A stretch of 64,000 bases of DNA, from assembly GCF_000403455.2 (NCBI RefSeq), contig NZ_KE159737.1, positions 340,699 through 404,698 on the forward strand, in the 5' to 3' direction. Made by a program: the position numbers and the translations under genes. The notes below the pieces were generated by a model. It worked only from the letters and a program-made list of their open reading frames with translations, was not told the origin of the DNA and did not search any database. Origin of the DNA: Dorea sp. 5-2 (GTDB lineage: Bacteria; Bacillota; Clostridia; Lachnospirales; Lachnospiraceae). Position 1 is the first letter of the stretch. Every line of letters starts with the position of its first letter. Positions 9,353 through 18,949 of this stretch are shown here, piece by piece.

Positions 9353-11035
9353 TTATCGAATCAGCACCGTCTTCCCTTCAAATGCAAATCCATACTTCCG
9401 AATCCGTTCGGGTGCGATACCTTTTGCCTCCAGAGAAGCAGAATATCGCATCCGGTCAATCTGTTTCAGCGCTTCCTGCGCTGTGTCTATAAGGGTCTCC
9501 TCGTCATCAGGATCATGGACTTTGAATTCCAGGATGATTGCATGATCCGTATCGTGCAATGGTTCCAGTATCACGTCATATCTGCCGAAGCCGCTTTCCC
9601 GGTTGGATTTTATAGAATACCGATCGGCAAGATCTACCGTCAGCCCAAGGACAAAACCATGGTAAAAACGTTCCGGTTCTGCCTTTTCGGAGGGGTGCTT
9701 CCCGGTATCAAAATAACTGAAGGTTGCAAGTGCGACTTGGTTCATATAAGCGTTCATGGCTTTTTTATCATCCGTCAAAAGCGCTTTGATAAAGTTGTTG
9801 TAAGCAGGTGTGGATTCCATGAACCAATCTTCGATCATCCGTTCAAACATCAGTGTTACTTCATAGTTTGTCAGCACGAGTTCATAGGTTTCACGACATC
9901 TTTTGTCTATATGAAGCTGCTTCACGCGCAGATAACCCGTTGCGAGCAGTAGACTCCAGATGGCATTTTCCCGGTACTCCAATTGATTGAAGATGATCTG
10001 TTCGTCAATCTGTGTACAGAGAGATTTGCCGGATAAAAGGTCTTCCATGATTATTTTTGAATCTGCGCTTCCTTCGCGGATCAACTTCTCGATCAGACTG
10101 TTACTGCTGGTATTCGCCCAATATGATGAGAATTTTTTGAATTTCAGAAAATTTATAATTGACCATGGATTGTAAATATCTGTTTTTTGACCGAATGTAA
10201 ATCCATCATACCAGTCCTTTACCTTGTCTTTGCTGTCAGATAAGCCATAATCATCCAGAGCATCCCATACCTCTTGCTGTGTAAATCCGAAACAGTCTGC
10301 ATACAGATCAGAGGTAGTTGTGATCACAGTAGGATTATTAAGGTCAGAAAAGATGGACTCCTTACTGATCCTTGTGATTCCTGTCATGATAGCTCTTTCG
10401 AGAAAAGGATTGGTCTTGAAGGTTGCATTGAACAGATTCCTGATGAAAGAGACAGTCTCATCCCAGTATCCATGCACATAAGCCTCCTGCATAGGAGTAT
10501 CATACTCGTCCAGGAGAATGATGACTTTTTTCTTGTAATAGCGCATCAGGTAACCGGATAACATGTTCAGTGATTCAGATGCCAGATAGTCTTCCATATC
10601 AGCAGAAACCTTTTGGTACAGCTTTTTTTCATTATCATTTAACAGGGCGCCGTCTAACAGAAAATCATACCGGTTATATAGATTTGTAATGATCTGACAA
10701 AGCTTTTGTCTTGTATTTAGAAAAGAAGTTTCTTTTACATTGGCAAAGCTTAAGAAAATTACAGGATAAGTTCCCTGCAATTCGCGGTATTCTCTTTCTT
10801 CCCAGATAGCAAGGTTCTGAAACAGATCGCTTCGGTTGGCATGATCAACAGAGAAGAAATATTCTATCATGCTCATATTCAGTGTCTTGCCAAAGCGTCT
10901 GGGACGGGTGATCAGAGTAACGATATCATCATTCTCCCACCATTCTTTGATAAAGCCTGTCTTGTCAATGTAGAAATTGTCTTTTATGATTAATTGACCG
11001 AAATCTTGATGACCGATACCGATTGTTCTTGACAT
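9353..11035 (-). CDS. AAA-ATPase-like / PD-(D/E)XK nuclease-like protein (PF09820/PF08011 type)
   Basis: 560 residues. The N-terminal part is the 'predicted AAA-ATPase' domain: DFGQLIIKDNFYIDKTGFI, Walker A RPRRFGKT and Walker B VIILLDEYDTPM. The C-terminal part has a PD-(D/E)XK nuclease-like core (GRYDVILEP...AIILEFKV). This family is multicopy in gut clostridia and Bacteroidetes and its role is unknown; links to mobile DNA or defence are only suspected. ATG 11035 follows GGGAGGTG; the longer frame starting with TTG at 11050 would contain that ribosome site. It stands alone on the minus strand. Confidence 0.88.
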   Translation of the reverse strand: MSRTIGIGHQDFGQLIIKDNFYIDKTGFIKEWWENDDIVTLITRPRRFGKTLNMSMIEYFFSVDHANRSDLFQNLAIWEEREYRELQGTYPVIFLSFANVKETSFLNTRQKLCQIITNLYNRYDFLLDGALLNDNEKKLYQKVSADMEDYLASESLNMLSGYLMRYYKKKVIILLDEYDTPMQEAYVHGYWDETVSFIRNLFNATFKTNPFLERAIMTGITRISKESIFSDLNNPTVITTTSDLYADCFGFTQQEVWDALDDYGLSDSKDKVKDWYDGFTFGQKTDIYNPWSIINFLKFKKFSSYWANTSSNSLIEKLIREGSADSKIIMEDLLSGKSLCTQIDEQIIFNQLEYRENAIWSLLLATGYLRVKQLHIDKRCRETYELVLTNYEVTLMFERMIEDWFMESTPAYNNFIKALLTDDKKAMNAYMNQVALATFSYFDTGKHPSEKAEPERFYHGFVLGLTVDLADRYSIKSNRESGFGRYDVILEPLHDTDHAIILEFKVHDPDDEETLIDTAQEALKQIDRMRYSASLEAKGIAPERIRKYGFAFEGKTVLIR

Positions 11036-11121
11036 AGACGCACCTCCCAAACTTTTCTAGTACAGCATTCACTGCTAATTATGCAATACTGTACGGGTAT
11101 CTTATCATTATTTTATTGGGA

Positions 11122-11169
11122 ATTCAATATTGAATCCCCCTTCCAGAGTTGCTATACTATCAGTATAGC
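11122..11169. promoter_or_regulatory. Two palindromes between divergent AAA-ATPase gene and its dead copy
   Basis: A perfect 14-bp palindrome (ATTCAATATTGAAT, 11122-11135) is followed by an 8-bp inverted repeat with a 3-base gap (GCTATACT...AGTATAGC, 11151-11169). They sit in the divergent promoter region between 11035 and 11205 and look like operator sites. No regulator is obvious nearby. Confidence 0.4.
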
Positions 11170-11204
11170 ATGGATGATCTGTAAATTAAAGGGGAAGGAA
11201 TATC

Positions 11205-11809
11205 ATGGAGAGAAAGAATAGAGCTGTGACAGGGAATTATCTGAATAGTACAGATGCATTAACTGCATATACAGAAGTTTACAAAAGCCCGTACTTTGTG
11301 GACAAATCAGAGGTACTTAATGAGATCATACCGGAACCACTGAAAAATACATCTGTATCACAAGACCGCGGCGTTTATGAATCTTTCCAATAAGGACGAG
11401 ATCTTCTCAGCAATGACAGTCTATGGTTTTTTGAGTTTTGAAAAGGGATGTGTCAGAATTCCGAACTGGGAATTGATGGAACGATTCGACCATATACTGC
11501 GTAAGAGATTCCTATCGTGTTGAGCGGGAAGATAAGGCGGGAACAGGGTATGTAGATTTTATATTCTATCCGGAGATGGACCGGAGGGCGGATGGGATCA
11601 TTCTGGAATTAAAAGTGGATCACCCGGTTGACGAGGCGATCCGGCAGATGAAAGAGAAGCGGTATGCTTTGAAATTCGAAAGTCAGATCGGAGGGAAACC
11701 TCGATATATGGGGCGGATCCTGGGAGTTGGAATTGCTTATGATAGAAAGACCAAGAAGCATAAATGTAAGATTGAAGTACTTCGGGATGCTCTGACGAAT
11801 CGTTGTTGA
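11205..11809 (+). pseudogene. Degraded second copy of the AAA-ATPase/PD-(D/E)XK gene
   Basis: The locus starts with a good ribosome site (GGGGAAGGA) and a family-like N-terminal stretch (TEVYKSPYFVDKSEVLNEIIP). It then jumps to the linker typical of the family's C-terminal half (KDEIFSAMTVYGFLSFEKG) in another frame. It ends with the nuclease-like core (GIILELKVDHPVDEAI...MGRILGVGIAYDRKTKKHKCKIE). The ATPase domain with Walker motifs is missing, and frameshifts and stops separate the pieces. It is a clear relic and not expected to yield a working protein. Confidence 0.8.
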
Positions 11810-11873
11810 TCGTGGAATGCCATGACAGAAATGATTTTCAGATACAACCCAGAAAGTGAGGACAATATTGAAA

Positions 11874-12707
11874 ATGAGTAAAACCTTATATGTAACAGAT
11901 CTGGACGGCACGCTGCTGAATAAGCAGGATCGGATCCATCCGGAAAGCATCCGGATCATCAACCATCTGATCGAACAGGGAATGGCGTTCACCTACGCAA
12001 CGGCAAGATCGCTCTCATCTGCCTCCATCGTTACGCAGGGATTGTCGGCGAACATTCCGGTGATCGTATACAACGGAGCTTTCATTCTCAACCCCGCCAC
12101 CGGGGAGATATTATCCAAGGAAAGCTTCCGTCCGGAAGAGATGCGGCGGGTGACGGACGTCCTGAACCAGATTGGCATCAGTCCCCTGGTCTATTCTTTT
12201 GTGGAAGGGGCGGAGAAGGTATCATGGATCGTATCCAGGGAGAATGAAGGGATCCGCAGATATCTGGATAGTCGGAAAGGGGACAGGCGGCTTCGCCCTG
12301 TCACGTCCGAGGAGGAATTATACCAGGGCGATATGTTTTATTTTACCTGTATCGGGGAACAGCAGGATATGAAGCCGGTGTATGACATCTTCTCGAAAGA
12401 CGCAAGATTCCGCTGTACCCTTCAGCAGGAGCTCTACAGGCCGGAGTATTGGTGTGAGATCATGCCGGCAAAGGCTACGAAGGCAGAGGCGATCCGGAAG
12501 CTTAAGGAGATCTGGGGATGTGGCCGAGTGGTGTCTTTTGGAGATGCGATCAATGACATTCCGATGTTCGAGATATCGGATGAATGCTATGCCGTAGAGA
12601 ATGCGGTGGAAGAGCTGAAGGCGATTGCCGACGGCGTGATAGAGAGCAACGAAGAGAATGGTGTTGCAAAGTGGCTTGAGAGAGCAGGCTGCGTTGATTT
12701 TCATTGA
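11874..12707 (+). CDS. Cof-type HAD-IIB sugar-phosphate phosphatase
   Basis: 277 residues. HAD motif I is YVTDLDGTLLN with the nucleophile Asp. The IIB cap domain occupies the middle, motif III Lys lies in PAKATKAEAI, and motif IV is SFGDAINDIPMF. Such enzymes dephosphorylate sugar phosphates or related small molecules in the cytosol; the exact substrate cannot be read from sequence. The start at ATG 11874 has GTGAGG upstream. The gene is free-standing between the relic and the convergent flavoprotein gene. Confidence 0.88.
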   Translation: MSKTLYVTDLDGTLLNKQDRIHPESIRIINHLIEQGMAFTYATARSLSSASIVTQGLSANIPVIVYNGAFILNPATGEILSKESFRPEEMRRVTDVLNQIGISPLVYSFVEGAEKVSWIVSRENEGIRRYLDSRKGDRRLRPVTSEEELYQGDMFYFTCIGEQQDMKPVYDIFSKDARFRCTLQQELYRPEYWCEIMPAKATKAEAIRKLKEIWGCGRVVSFGDAINDIPMFEISDECYAVENAVEELKAIADGVIESNEENGVAKWLERAGCVDFH

Positions 12708-12883
12708 CGGTGCAGCCGCATCGCCGGATTCAGACACAATTCATTCCCGTCATCTGCACGCCCCGCTTAGCGGGAGATTTGCACCGAATTCGGTCATCGC
12801 AGCCTGCTGCGCCTCCCATATTCAGCACAAATCTTCTGTTAAGCGGGCAACACATCTGACGGAGAGCAATTTTCAAACACGCT

Positions 12884-15454
12884 CTAACAAGTAGCTCCCC
12901 CAACCACGTTTTTCTCAAGAATCTGTTTCTTGTCGATCGTATGATTCAAAAGTCTATCCTGTACATGATCGAAGCCAAGTCTTGCCACCGTATCTGCAAG
13001 GCGTTCGCCGGAGATCCCTTCATCACGGAAGAACAGGATCACCCGTTCTACCACGTCGATCACTTCCTCTTCTGTAGTGAAAATCTTATCCAGTACCCGT
13101 CCTTCGGCGGCTTTCTTGCCCCATCGCCCGCCTATGTAGACTTTGTAGCCGACCAGGGATTCCGTTACCGCGCCGAATGGACACTTATCAATACAGCGTC
13201 CGCAATGATTACACTGTTTTGGATCGATACGAAGCTTCCCGTCTGTCACGTCTGCGATTTTGATCGGACAGCTGTTCTGAACCTGGCAGTTCTTACAGCC
13301 CTTGCATTTGGACAGATCGATCTTTGGCAGCCGCTGGCCGACGATGCCCAGATCATTGAGATCCGGTTTTACACAGTTATTGGGACATCCGCCTACCGCG
13401 ATCTTGAATTTGTGCGGCAGGGATACTTCGTGGTAACCCGTATAATACAGGTTATGCAGCTTCTCGGACAGTGCAAATGTGTCGATCAGGCCGTACTGGC
13501 AGGTGGTACCCTTACAAGATACCACCGGGCGTACCTTAGAGCCGGTGCCGCCGGTCTTAAGCCCGGCTTCCTCAAGGAAGGCAAAGAGTGGTTCCAGGTT
13601 ATCGTAATTTACACCCTGGATCTCAAGGGTCAGGCGGGTGGTCATGGTCACTTCGCCGGAGCCGAATCTTTCCGCTGCTTTGGCGACCTTGATCTGTTCC
13701 TCGGAGCTAAGTTTACCGTTCCGGGTGATCACACGAACGTTGAATACATCGTCATAACGTTTATCCTGCAGGCATCCGAGCCCTTTTACACGCCTGATCT
13801 CTTCCGGAGGGAGCTTCTTGCCGTTTCTTGGCACCTTTACTTCATTGAAGAACGCGCCGCCTTCCAGTACCTTTGTATTGGTGTAGCCGCAGGCTTTTAG
13901 GCGGTTCTGCAGGAAATATCCTCTTTTGCCCTTCGCACATACAAGCAGGAGCTTTACATCCTTTTCGATGCCCTCGATCGGACCGTTGACTGCGGCAAGA
14001 TCGATCCAGCGGGCATTCGGGATAGCCGGAGCAGGCTGGACATCCAGCACAGTATATCCCTTGGCGGCGCCTGCGGCATATTCTGCAGGACTCATGGAAT
14101 CAAGAGATCCGCCGATCTTATTTTCCAGGATATAACATGCGGTGACGAACGGATGGATCGCAGTGGAGAATGGAGGGGCATAGGCGAGATCCATCGTATC
14201 AAAATCGTCTAATTTCATGCCCTGGGAGGTACCCACGACGGCAATGTCCGTGATCTTGTCTACGGCGCCCGTACCCAGTACCTGCAGTCCCAACAGCTTT
14301 TGCGTGGCAGTCTCCGCGGTGAGCTTGATGACAAAGGAAGAGGCGCCCGGGTAGTAATGTGCCTTATCGTCGACGACACAGATGACAGAGGTGGTTTCAT
14401 ACCCTGCCGCTTCTGCCTGTGCCTCGGTAAGCCCGGTACGGCCTGCGTTCAGAGTCGGCAGAAGCCTTACGACGCCGGTTCCGAGGCATCCGCCGTATCC
14501 ATTTCCCATATTGTTAAGAGACTTTGCCAGGGCGCGCGCCGCAAGGTTGGCGGTGGAACCCATGGCGGACCACTGCGGCTGTCCGGTCAGTGCGTTCTTT
14601 ACCATGGCACAGTCGCCGGCGGCATAGACATCCGGAAGGTTAGTCTGCATCTGTGCATTTGTCAGGATGGTTCCCTTAAACATCTCAAGACCGGAATCGT
14701 TAAGGAAAGCGGTAGCAGGACGGACGCCGATCGCCATGATCACAAGATCCGCGGCAAAGGTTCCGTTATCGGTCACTATACGTTCGGCGCGCTTGCCGCC
14801 TTCGATTCCCTTGAGGGTGGTAGAGGTCTGCACGCGCATACCGGCTCTCTTGAGCTGCCGTTTTGCATAGTCAGCCATCTCCGTATCAAATGCATTGGGC
14901 ATGATCTGGGGAGCGGCGTCGATGACCGTTACTTCCATGCCAAGTGCCATCAGGTTCTCCGCCACTTCAAGACCGATGAATCCGGCGCCGCAGACCACCG
15001 CCTTACGGCACTTCTGTTCTTGGGCGTAGGCGCGTGCATTCACGGCGTCGTCAGGGGTGCGTATGCAGAAAACTCCCGGAAGCGCGGTTCCGTCTACCGG
15101 CGGTATAAAAGGCGCTGCGCCGGTTGCGATGATGAGCTTGTCATAAGTCTCTTCGAAGGATCCGCCAGAGGATCTCTTTAAAGAAACGGTCTTACGGTCA
15201 GCGTCAATGCCGGTGGCTTCACAGCCCGTGAATACCTCGGCGCCGGTGAGCCCGAAATACCGCGCCGGTGTATTGACAATCAGGCTTTCTCGGTTTGGGA
15301 TATCGCCTCCGATATAGTAAGGGAGCCCGCATCCGGCGTAAGAGATGTCTTCGCCTTTGGTGTAGACCTTGACGTCTGCACTGCGGTCGCAGCGTTTCAG
15401 CTTTGCAGCGGCTTTGGTGCCGGCGGCGACGCCGCCAAGAATTACGTATTTCAT
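12884..15454 (-). CDS. FAD-dependent CoA-disulfide-reductase-like protein fused to rhodanese, sulfite-reductase-like and ferredoxin domains
   Basis: 856 residues. The N-terminal ~450 are a pyridine-nucleotide disulfide oxidoreductase of the CoA-disulfide reductase type (VILGGVAAGTKAA, the single active-site Cys in YAGCGLPYY, VVCGAGFIGLE, YAAGDCA). Next comes a rhodanese-like domain with VCAKGKRG. Then follows a nitrite/sulfite-reductase-like domain with a C-x4-C and GGCPNNC cysteine set that could hold a [4Fe-4S] cluster and siroheme. Last are two 4Fe-4S ferredoxin motifs (CKGCKNC..., CNHCGRCIDKC). This suggests electron transfer from NAD(P)H towards sulfur species. ATG 15454 follows AAAGGAG. 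Confidence 0.85.
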   Translation of the reverse strand: MKYVILGGVAAGTKAAAKLKRCDRSADVKVYTKGEDISYAGCGLPYYIGGDIPNRESLIVNTPARYFGLTGAEVFTGCEATGIDADRKTVSLKRSSGGSFEETYDKLIIATGAAPFIPPVDGTALPGVFCIRTPDDAVNARAYAQEQKCRKAVVCGAGFIGLEVAENLMALGMEVTVIDAAPQIMPNAFDTEMADYAKRQLKRAGMRVQTSTTLKGIEGGKRAERIVTDNGTFAADLVIMAIGVRPATAFLNDSGLEMFKGTILTNAQMQTNLPDVYAAGDCAMVKNALTGQPQWSAMGSTANLAARALAKSLNNMGNGYGGCLGTGVVRLLPTLNAGRTGLTEAQAEAAGYETTSVICVVDDKAHYYPGASSFVIKLTAETATQKLLGLQVLGTGAVDKITDIAVVGTSQGMKLDDFDTMDLAYAPPFSTAIHPFVTACYILENKIGGSLDSMSPAEYAAGAAKGYTVLDVQPAPAIPNARWIDLAAVNGPIEGIEKDVKLLLVCAKGKRGYFLQNRLKACGYTNTKVLEGGAFFNEVKVPRNGKKLPPEEIRRVKGLGCLQDKRYDDVFNVRVITRNGKLSSEEQIKVAKAAERFGSGEVTMTTRLTLEIQGVNYDNLEPLFAFLEEAGLKTGGTGSKVRPVVSCKGTTCQYGLIDTFALSEKLHNLYYTGYHEVSLPHKFKIAVGGCPNNCVKPDLNDLGIVGQRLPKIDLSKCKGCKNCQVQNSCPIKIADVTDGKLRIDPKQCNHCGRCIDKCPFGAVTESLVGYKVYIGGRWGKKAAEGRVLDKIFTTEEEVIDVVERVILFFRDEGISGERLADTVARLGFDHVQDRLLNHTIDKKQILEKNVVGGATC

Positions 15455-15552
15455 GAAATCAGTTCTCCTTTCATTTTCATCCATTGGGTCTTTTCTTAAT
15501 ATTATAATACTTGTGATCTGTAAAGAAAACTTGTAAAACAGAAATTTAAAAT

Positions 15553-15624
15553 TTTCTAAAAATAAGACCACAAAAGACCAAAGGGAATGCGTCAAACTGG
15601 TAAAATACTAAGAAATCTAAAAAT
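15553..15624 (+). promoter_or_regulatory. Promoter-type box pair A, now cut off from its gene by an IS
   Basis: A box TTTCTAAAAATAAGAC + ACAAAA (15553-15575) is followed 60 bases later by AAATCTAAAAAT (15613-15624). The same two boxes, 59 bases apart, lie in front of iolE (20588-20658). Here the IS at 15694 separates the boxes from the transporter remnant at 17463. They may be binding sites of the AraC-type response regulator at 18950. Confidence 0.45.
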
Positions 15625-15693
15625 TGTACTAATTTAAGTCCTGGGAAATCTTTGTTATCCTCTTTACAAGTCAAGAGGCACTACAAAGTGTAG

Positions 15694-17425
15694 TGTAACC
15701 TAAACTCCCGATAAATTATACACATAATCTAGTATAAAAGTGTTGAGAATCCGCATAAATACTGATGTTTTTTACTTTTTTCTATTTACAAATCTGTGTA
15801 TAAATTATATAATATAATTATATATTATACACAGGAAAGAGGATTGTAGTATGGCATCATATGTTTATGTTAAAAACCCCAACGGAACCACTTATGTATA
15901 CGAGAATGAATCTTATTGGGATAAAACGGAGCAAAAAACAAAGCACCATCGTAAATGTGTTGGCAAGCTGCATCCTGAAACAAATGTAATCATTCCAACC
16001 AGAAAAAAATCTGTTGCCACTAACAAAGCGGATCCACAAACAGAACATTGCCGCGTGTCTACAATCGGGCCGGCGTTGCTTCTTGATAAAGCTGCTCGCG
16101 AAACAGGGCTTGTCAAAATCTTACGCTCCTCTTTTCCAGAAGATTGGGAGCGTATCCTTACCTGTGCTTATTATCTTGCCAGTGAAGGAAATGCGCTTTG
16201 CCATGTAGAACAATGGTCTGCCTATAACCAACATCCATACCAGTCTAAACTTGCAGACCAGCGTGTCAGCGAACTACTAAGTCGTATCACCTCTTCACTG
16301 CAACAGGATTTTTTCGGGAAATGGATTGCGGCCAAACACAATAAAGGGTATTTTGCCCTTGATATAACAAGTATTTCGTCCTACAGTGAGTTTATTGACT
16401 ATATTCGCTGGGGATATAATCGGGATGGTGAGGATCTTCCCCATGTCAACCTCCTGATGTTGACCAGTGAAGAATCCCATCTGCCTATATACTATAGGAT
16501 ACTTTCAGGAAGTATCAAAGATGTATCTACAATAGATGAAAGTCTTGCCAACTTAAAGCTTTTGGGATCACGTTCTGTTCATCTGGTCATGGATAAGGGG
16601 TTTTTTAGTGAGGCAAATATCAATGCGCTATATAACAGCCATTATCGTTTTAGCGTTGGCATTCCATTTACTGCTTCTATCGCTACAAACGCAGTAGAGG
16701 AAAACCGGACAGGAATGGATTCCCATAAAAATTTTATCAGTATTGGTGAGGATGACCTTTACGCGGTAACAAAATGTACGAAGTGGAATGGGCACAGATG
16801 TTATATCCATACGTATTATGATAGTCTGAAGGCGGAATTGGAACACAAAAAATTTACGCATAAGCTGCTCCAGTGCTATGACGAGTTGGTAAACTGTAAG
16901 GAGAAATCTGAAAACCAGGCATTTTATAACAACTATTTCATTGTCAAAGACCTTCCGAAACGTGGACGGAAGGTAGAGTATAATGAAGGGGCAATCAGCA
17001 AACATAAGCAGAATAGTATTGGCTGGTTTGTAATGATAAGCAATAAAACCAAAGATGCTGCCGAGGCATTGCGGGCATATCGCCAAAAGGATGCTGTCGA
17101 AAAAGGTTTTGACGATCTCAAAAACGATCTGGATATGAAACGTTTGAGGATTCACTCAAACGCAACCATGGAGGGACGTATATTTATCCAGTTTATTGCG
17201 CTTGTCCTGACTACCTATCTGAAAAATGTTATGGAAGAACACGGATGGACACGCAATCATAACCTTCAAGAAATCTTTAGTGAAATGAAATCTCTAAAAC
17301 AAGTATCCATTGAAGGTAAACGTAAAAAGCTTGTAACAACACCGACCAAACGTCAACGGGAGATTATTGAGTTATACCAGGTCACCGTATGACCTGTGTA
17401 TAATTCAACGGGATTTTAGGGTGTA
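15694..17425 (+). mobile_element. IS1634-type (IS4 group) insertion sequence
   Basis: One transposase gene is flanked by imperfect terminal inverted repeats of about 30 bp. The left end is TGTAACCTAAACTCCC..AATTATACACA (15694-15724). The right end reads the same inward from 17425 to 17395 (TTACACCCTAAAATCCC..AATTATACACA). The inner ATTATACACA part is identical. No short target duplication was obvious; IS1634-group elements can make long ones. The ends are set by eye to within a few bases. Confidence 0.75.
15851..17392 (+). CDS. IS1634 family transposase
   Basis: 513 residues, full length for the family. The DDE triad can be placed at FALDITSIS (first Asp), HLVMDKGFFSEAN (second Asp) and AYRQKDAVEKGFDDLKND, a Y-R-E-K-like signature with the catalytic Glu in VEKGF. 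The start is preceded by AGGAAAGAGG. The frame is open throughout, so the element may still be active. It lies in the upstream region of a GPH transporter remnant. Confidence 0.9.
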   Translation: MASYVYVKNPNGTTYVYENESYWDKTEQKTKHHRKCVGKLHPETNVIIPTRKKSVATNKADPQTEHCRVSTIGPALLLDKAARETGLVKILRSSFPEDWERILTCAYYLASEGNALCHVEQWSAYNQHPYQSKLADQRVSELLSRITSSLQQDFFGKWIAAKHNKGYFALDITSISSYSEFIDYIRWGYNRDGEDLPHVNLLMLTSEESHLPIYYRILSGSIKDVSTIDESLANLKLLGSRSVHLVMDKGFFSEANINALYNSHYRFSVGIPFTASIATNAVEENRTGMDSHKNFISIGEDDLYAVTKCTKWNGHRCYIHTYYDSLKAELEHKKFTHKLLQCYDELVNCKEKSENQAFYNNYFIVKDLPKRGRKVEYNEGAISKHKQNSIGWFVMISNKTKDAAEALRAYRQKDAVEKGFDDLKNDLDMKRLRIHSNATMEGRIFIQFIALVLTTYLKNVMEEHGWTRNHNLQEIFSEMKSLKQVSIEGKRKKLVTTPTKRQREIIELYQVTV

Positions 17426-17462
17426 AAACAAGAAAAGACCGGAAGGAAGAGAGGAAAGAGAG

Positions 17463-17723
17463 ATGAACAATAATTATATGAAGGACGGAAAGCTTTCCGT
17501 TAGTACCAGGATCTCTTATGCAGGCGGAGATGTGGCATGTAATGTTATCTTCGGCATGATCGGCACACTGCTCACACTTTTTTATACGGATTATGTAGGG
17601 ATTAATCCGGCGACCATCGGTATGGTCATGTTGATCTCCAGGCTGTTTGACGGAGTTTCGGATCTGGTCATGGGAATGATCGTGGAACGAACCAATTCAA
17701 AATGGGGCTCATGTGCAGTATGA
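17463..17723 (+). pseudogene. 5' fragment of a GPH-family sugar transporter
   Basis: The first ~80 codons match the N-terminus of GPH (glycoside-pentoside-hexuronide) transporters: SYAGGDVACNVIFGMIGTLLTLFYTDYVG, then MLISRLFDGVSDLVMGMIVERTNSKWG. This parallels the intact transporter at 27908. Right after KWG (near 17705), where the family continues with a second helix hairpin, the sequence changes to a histidine-kinase gene. About 370 residues are missing. The ribosome site GGAAAGAGAG is intact, so the stub may be translated; its stop overlaps ATG 17720 of the kinase fragment. Confidence 0.85.
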
Positions 17724-18874
17724 AAGAGCGTTCGCTGTATTACAGATATCTTGACAGCCTGGAAGACGGGAAGACTTCGCGGGCGGTGCTTCTGGATGAA
17801 GAGGGCAGGATCGTTTCTCTGAGAAGTACAGAGGGGATTGGCAGGAGTTTTAAAGATCTGGAAGAGAAAGAGGGTTTAGGCAGGGAGATCATCAGGGTGC
17901 AATATCAGACAGACTTTTCCGGTTATTCGTTTCATCTGGAGCGGGAGAAAAGTGAGATCCTGGCGGATCTAAGCGCGGTACGATCCTTTCTCGCGGTTAT
18001 CCTCCTGGTTGTTCTTTCTATCGCCGTGATCCTGATGCTCTTGATCACCAGAGCGATGTACCGGCCTTTGAAGAATCTGACAGAGGCTATGGAGATGGTG
18101 AGCGGAGGCGAGCTCGGACAGAGGGCCGAGGTTGTCACCAGGGACGAGATCGGCAGGCTGTCGGTAGAATTTAACGAGATGTTGGATCACATAGAGAGCC
18201 TGATCGGACAGGTTGTGCAAGAGGAGATGCTGAAAAAGGATGCGGAGCTAGAAGCCCTGCAATATCAGATCACTCCGCATTTTCTGTATAATACGCTTAA
18301 TTCCATCAAATATGCCGCGCTTTTGAAGGGGGAGGCTAAGATCGGCGGCTTGCTTGAAGACTTTATCGAGCTTCTCCAGGCGAGCGTCAATAAGAAAGGG
18401 AAATTCGTTACCGTAGCGGAGGAAATACATTTTGTAAGAAATTACATGAACCTGCAGCAGATCCGGTATGAAGAGGAGATCGAGGTAGAATACCGGATCC
18501 CGCAGGAGATGAAGGGGTGTTTCCTTCCAAGGCTGATGCTCCAGCCCCTTGTGGAGAATGCCCTCTTGCACGGACTGGACCTCAAGAGAGGGCAGAACCG
18601 TATCAGCATCGGCGGAGAGGTGAAAGAGGGGCGCCTGGCCTTGTGGGTACAGGATAATGGAAGAGGCATGTCCGAAGAACAGATCCGGCAGCTTTTTTTG
18701 GGCGGCGGGAAGAAGGAAAGAGGCTTATCCGGCATTGGCGTGGCGAATGTCAGGGAGAGGCTGAAGCTTTATTACGGTGAGTGCGCGGGAGTCACCTGTG
18801 TGAGCGGTGAAGAGGGGACGCGGATCGCGATGTTCCTTCCGGCTTACAAGGAGCAGGATCGGTATGCGCTCTAA
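17702..18874 (+). pseudogene. 5'-truncated YesM-type sensor histidine kinase
   Basis: What remains is the end of an extracytoplasmic sensor domain, one membrane helix (around FLAVILLVVLSIAVILMLL), HAMP, the His_kinase region with ITPHFLYNTLNSIKYA (phospho-His) and HATPase (LQPLVENALLHG, DNGRGM). The first membrane helix and most of the sensor are gone; the sequence joins a transporter fragment near 17705. ATG 17720 overlaps the stub's stop as ATGA, so coupled translation of a kinase fragment is possible, but membrane topology and sensing should be lost. The partner regulator follows at 18950. Confidence 0.78.
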
Positions 18875-18949
18875 AGCGTGTCTGAAAATGGTGTTCCGGC
18901 AGATGGGCAGCTCATTTCGCGGGATATTTGTGTCAAAAGGAGAAGAGAT

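Noticed and set aside
12941..13900. A 319-codon open frame on the plus strand, with another of 293 codons at 14300-15181
   Set aside because: Both lie fully antisense to the flavoprotein gene, have no ribosome site and read as low-complexity mirror translation.
15524..17440. Long target duplication around the IS
   Set aside because: GTAAAACA-like matches on both sides are too short and too A-rich to be convincing.
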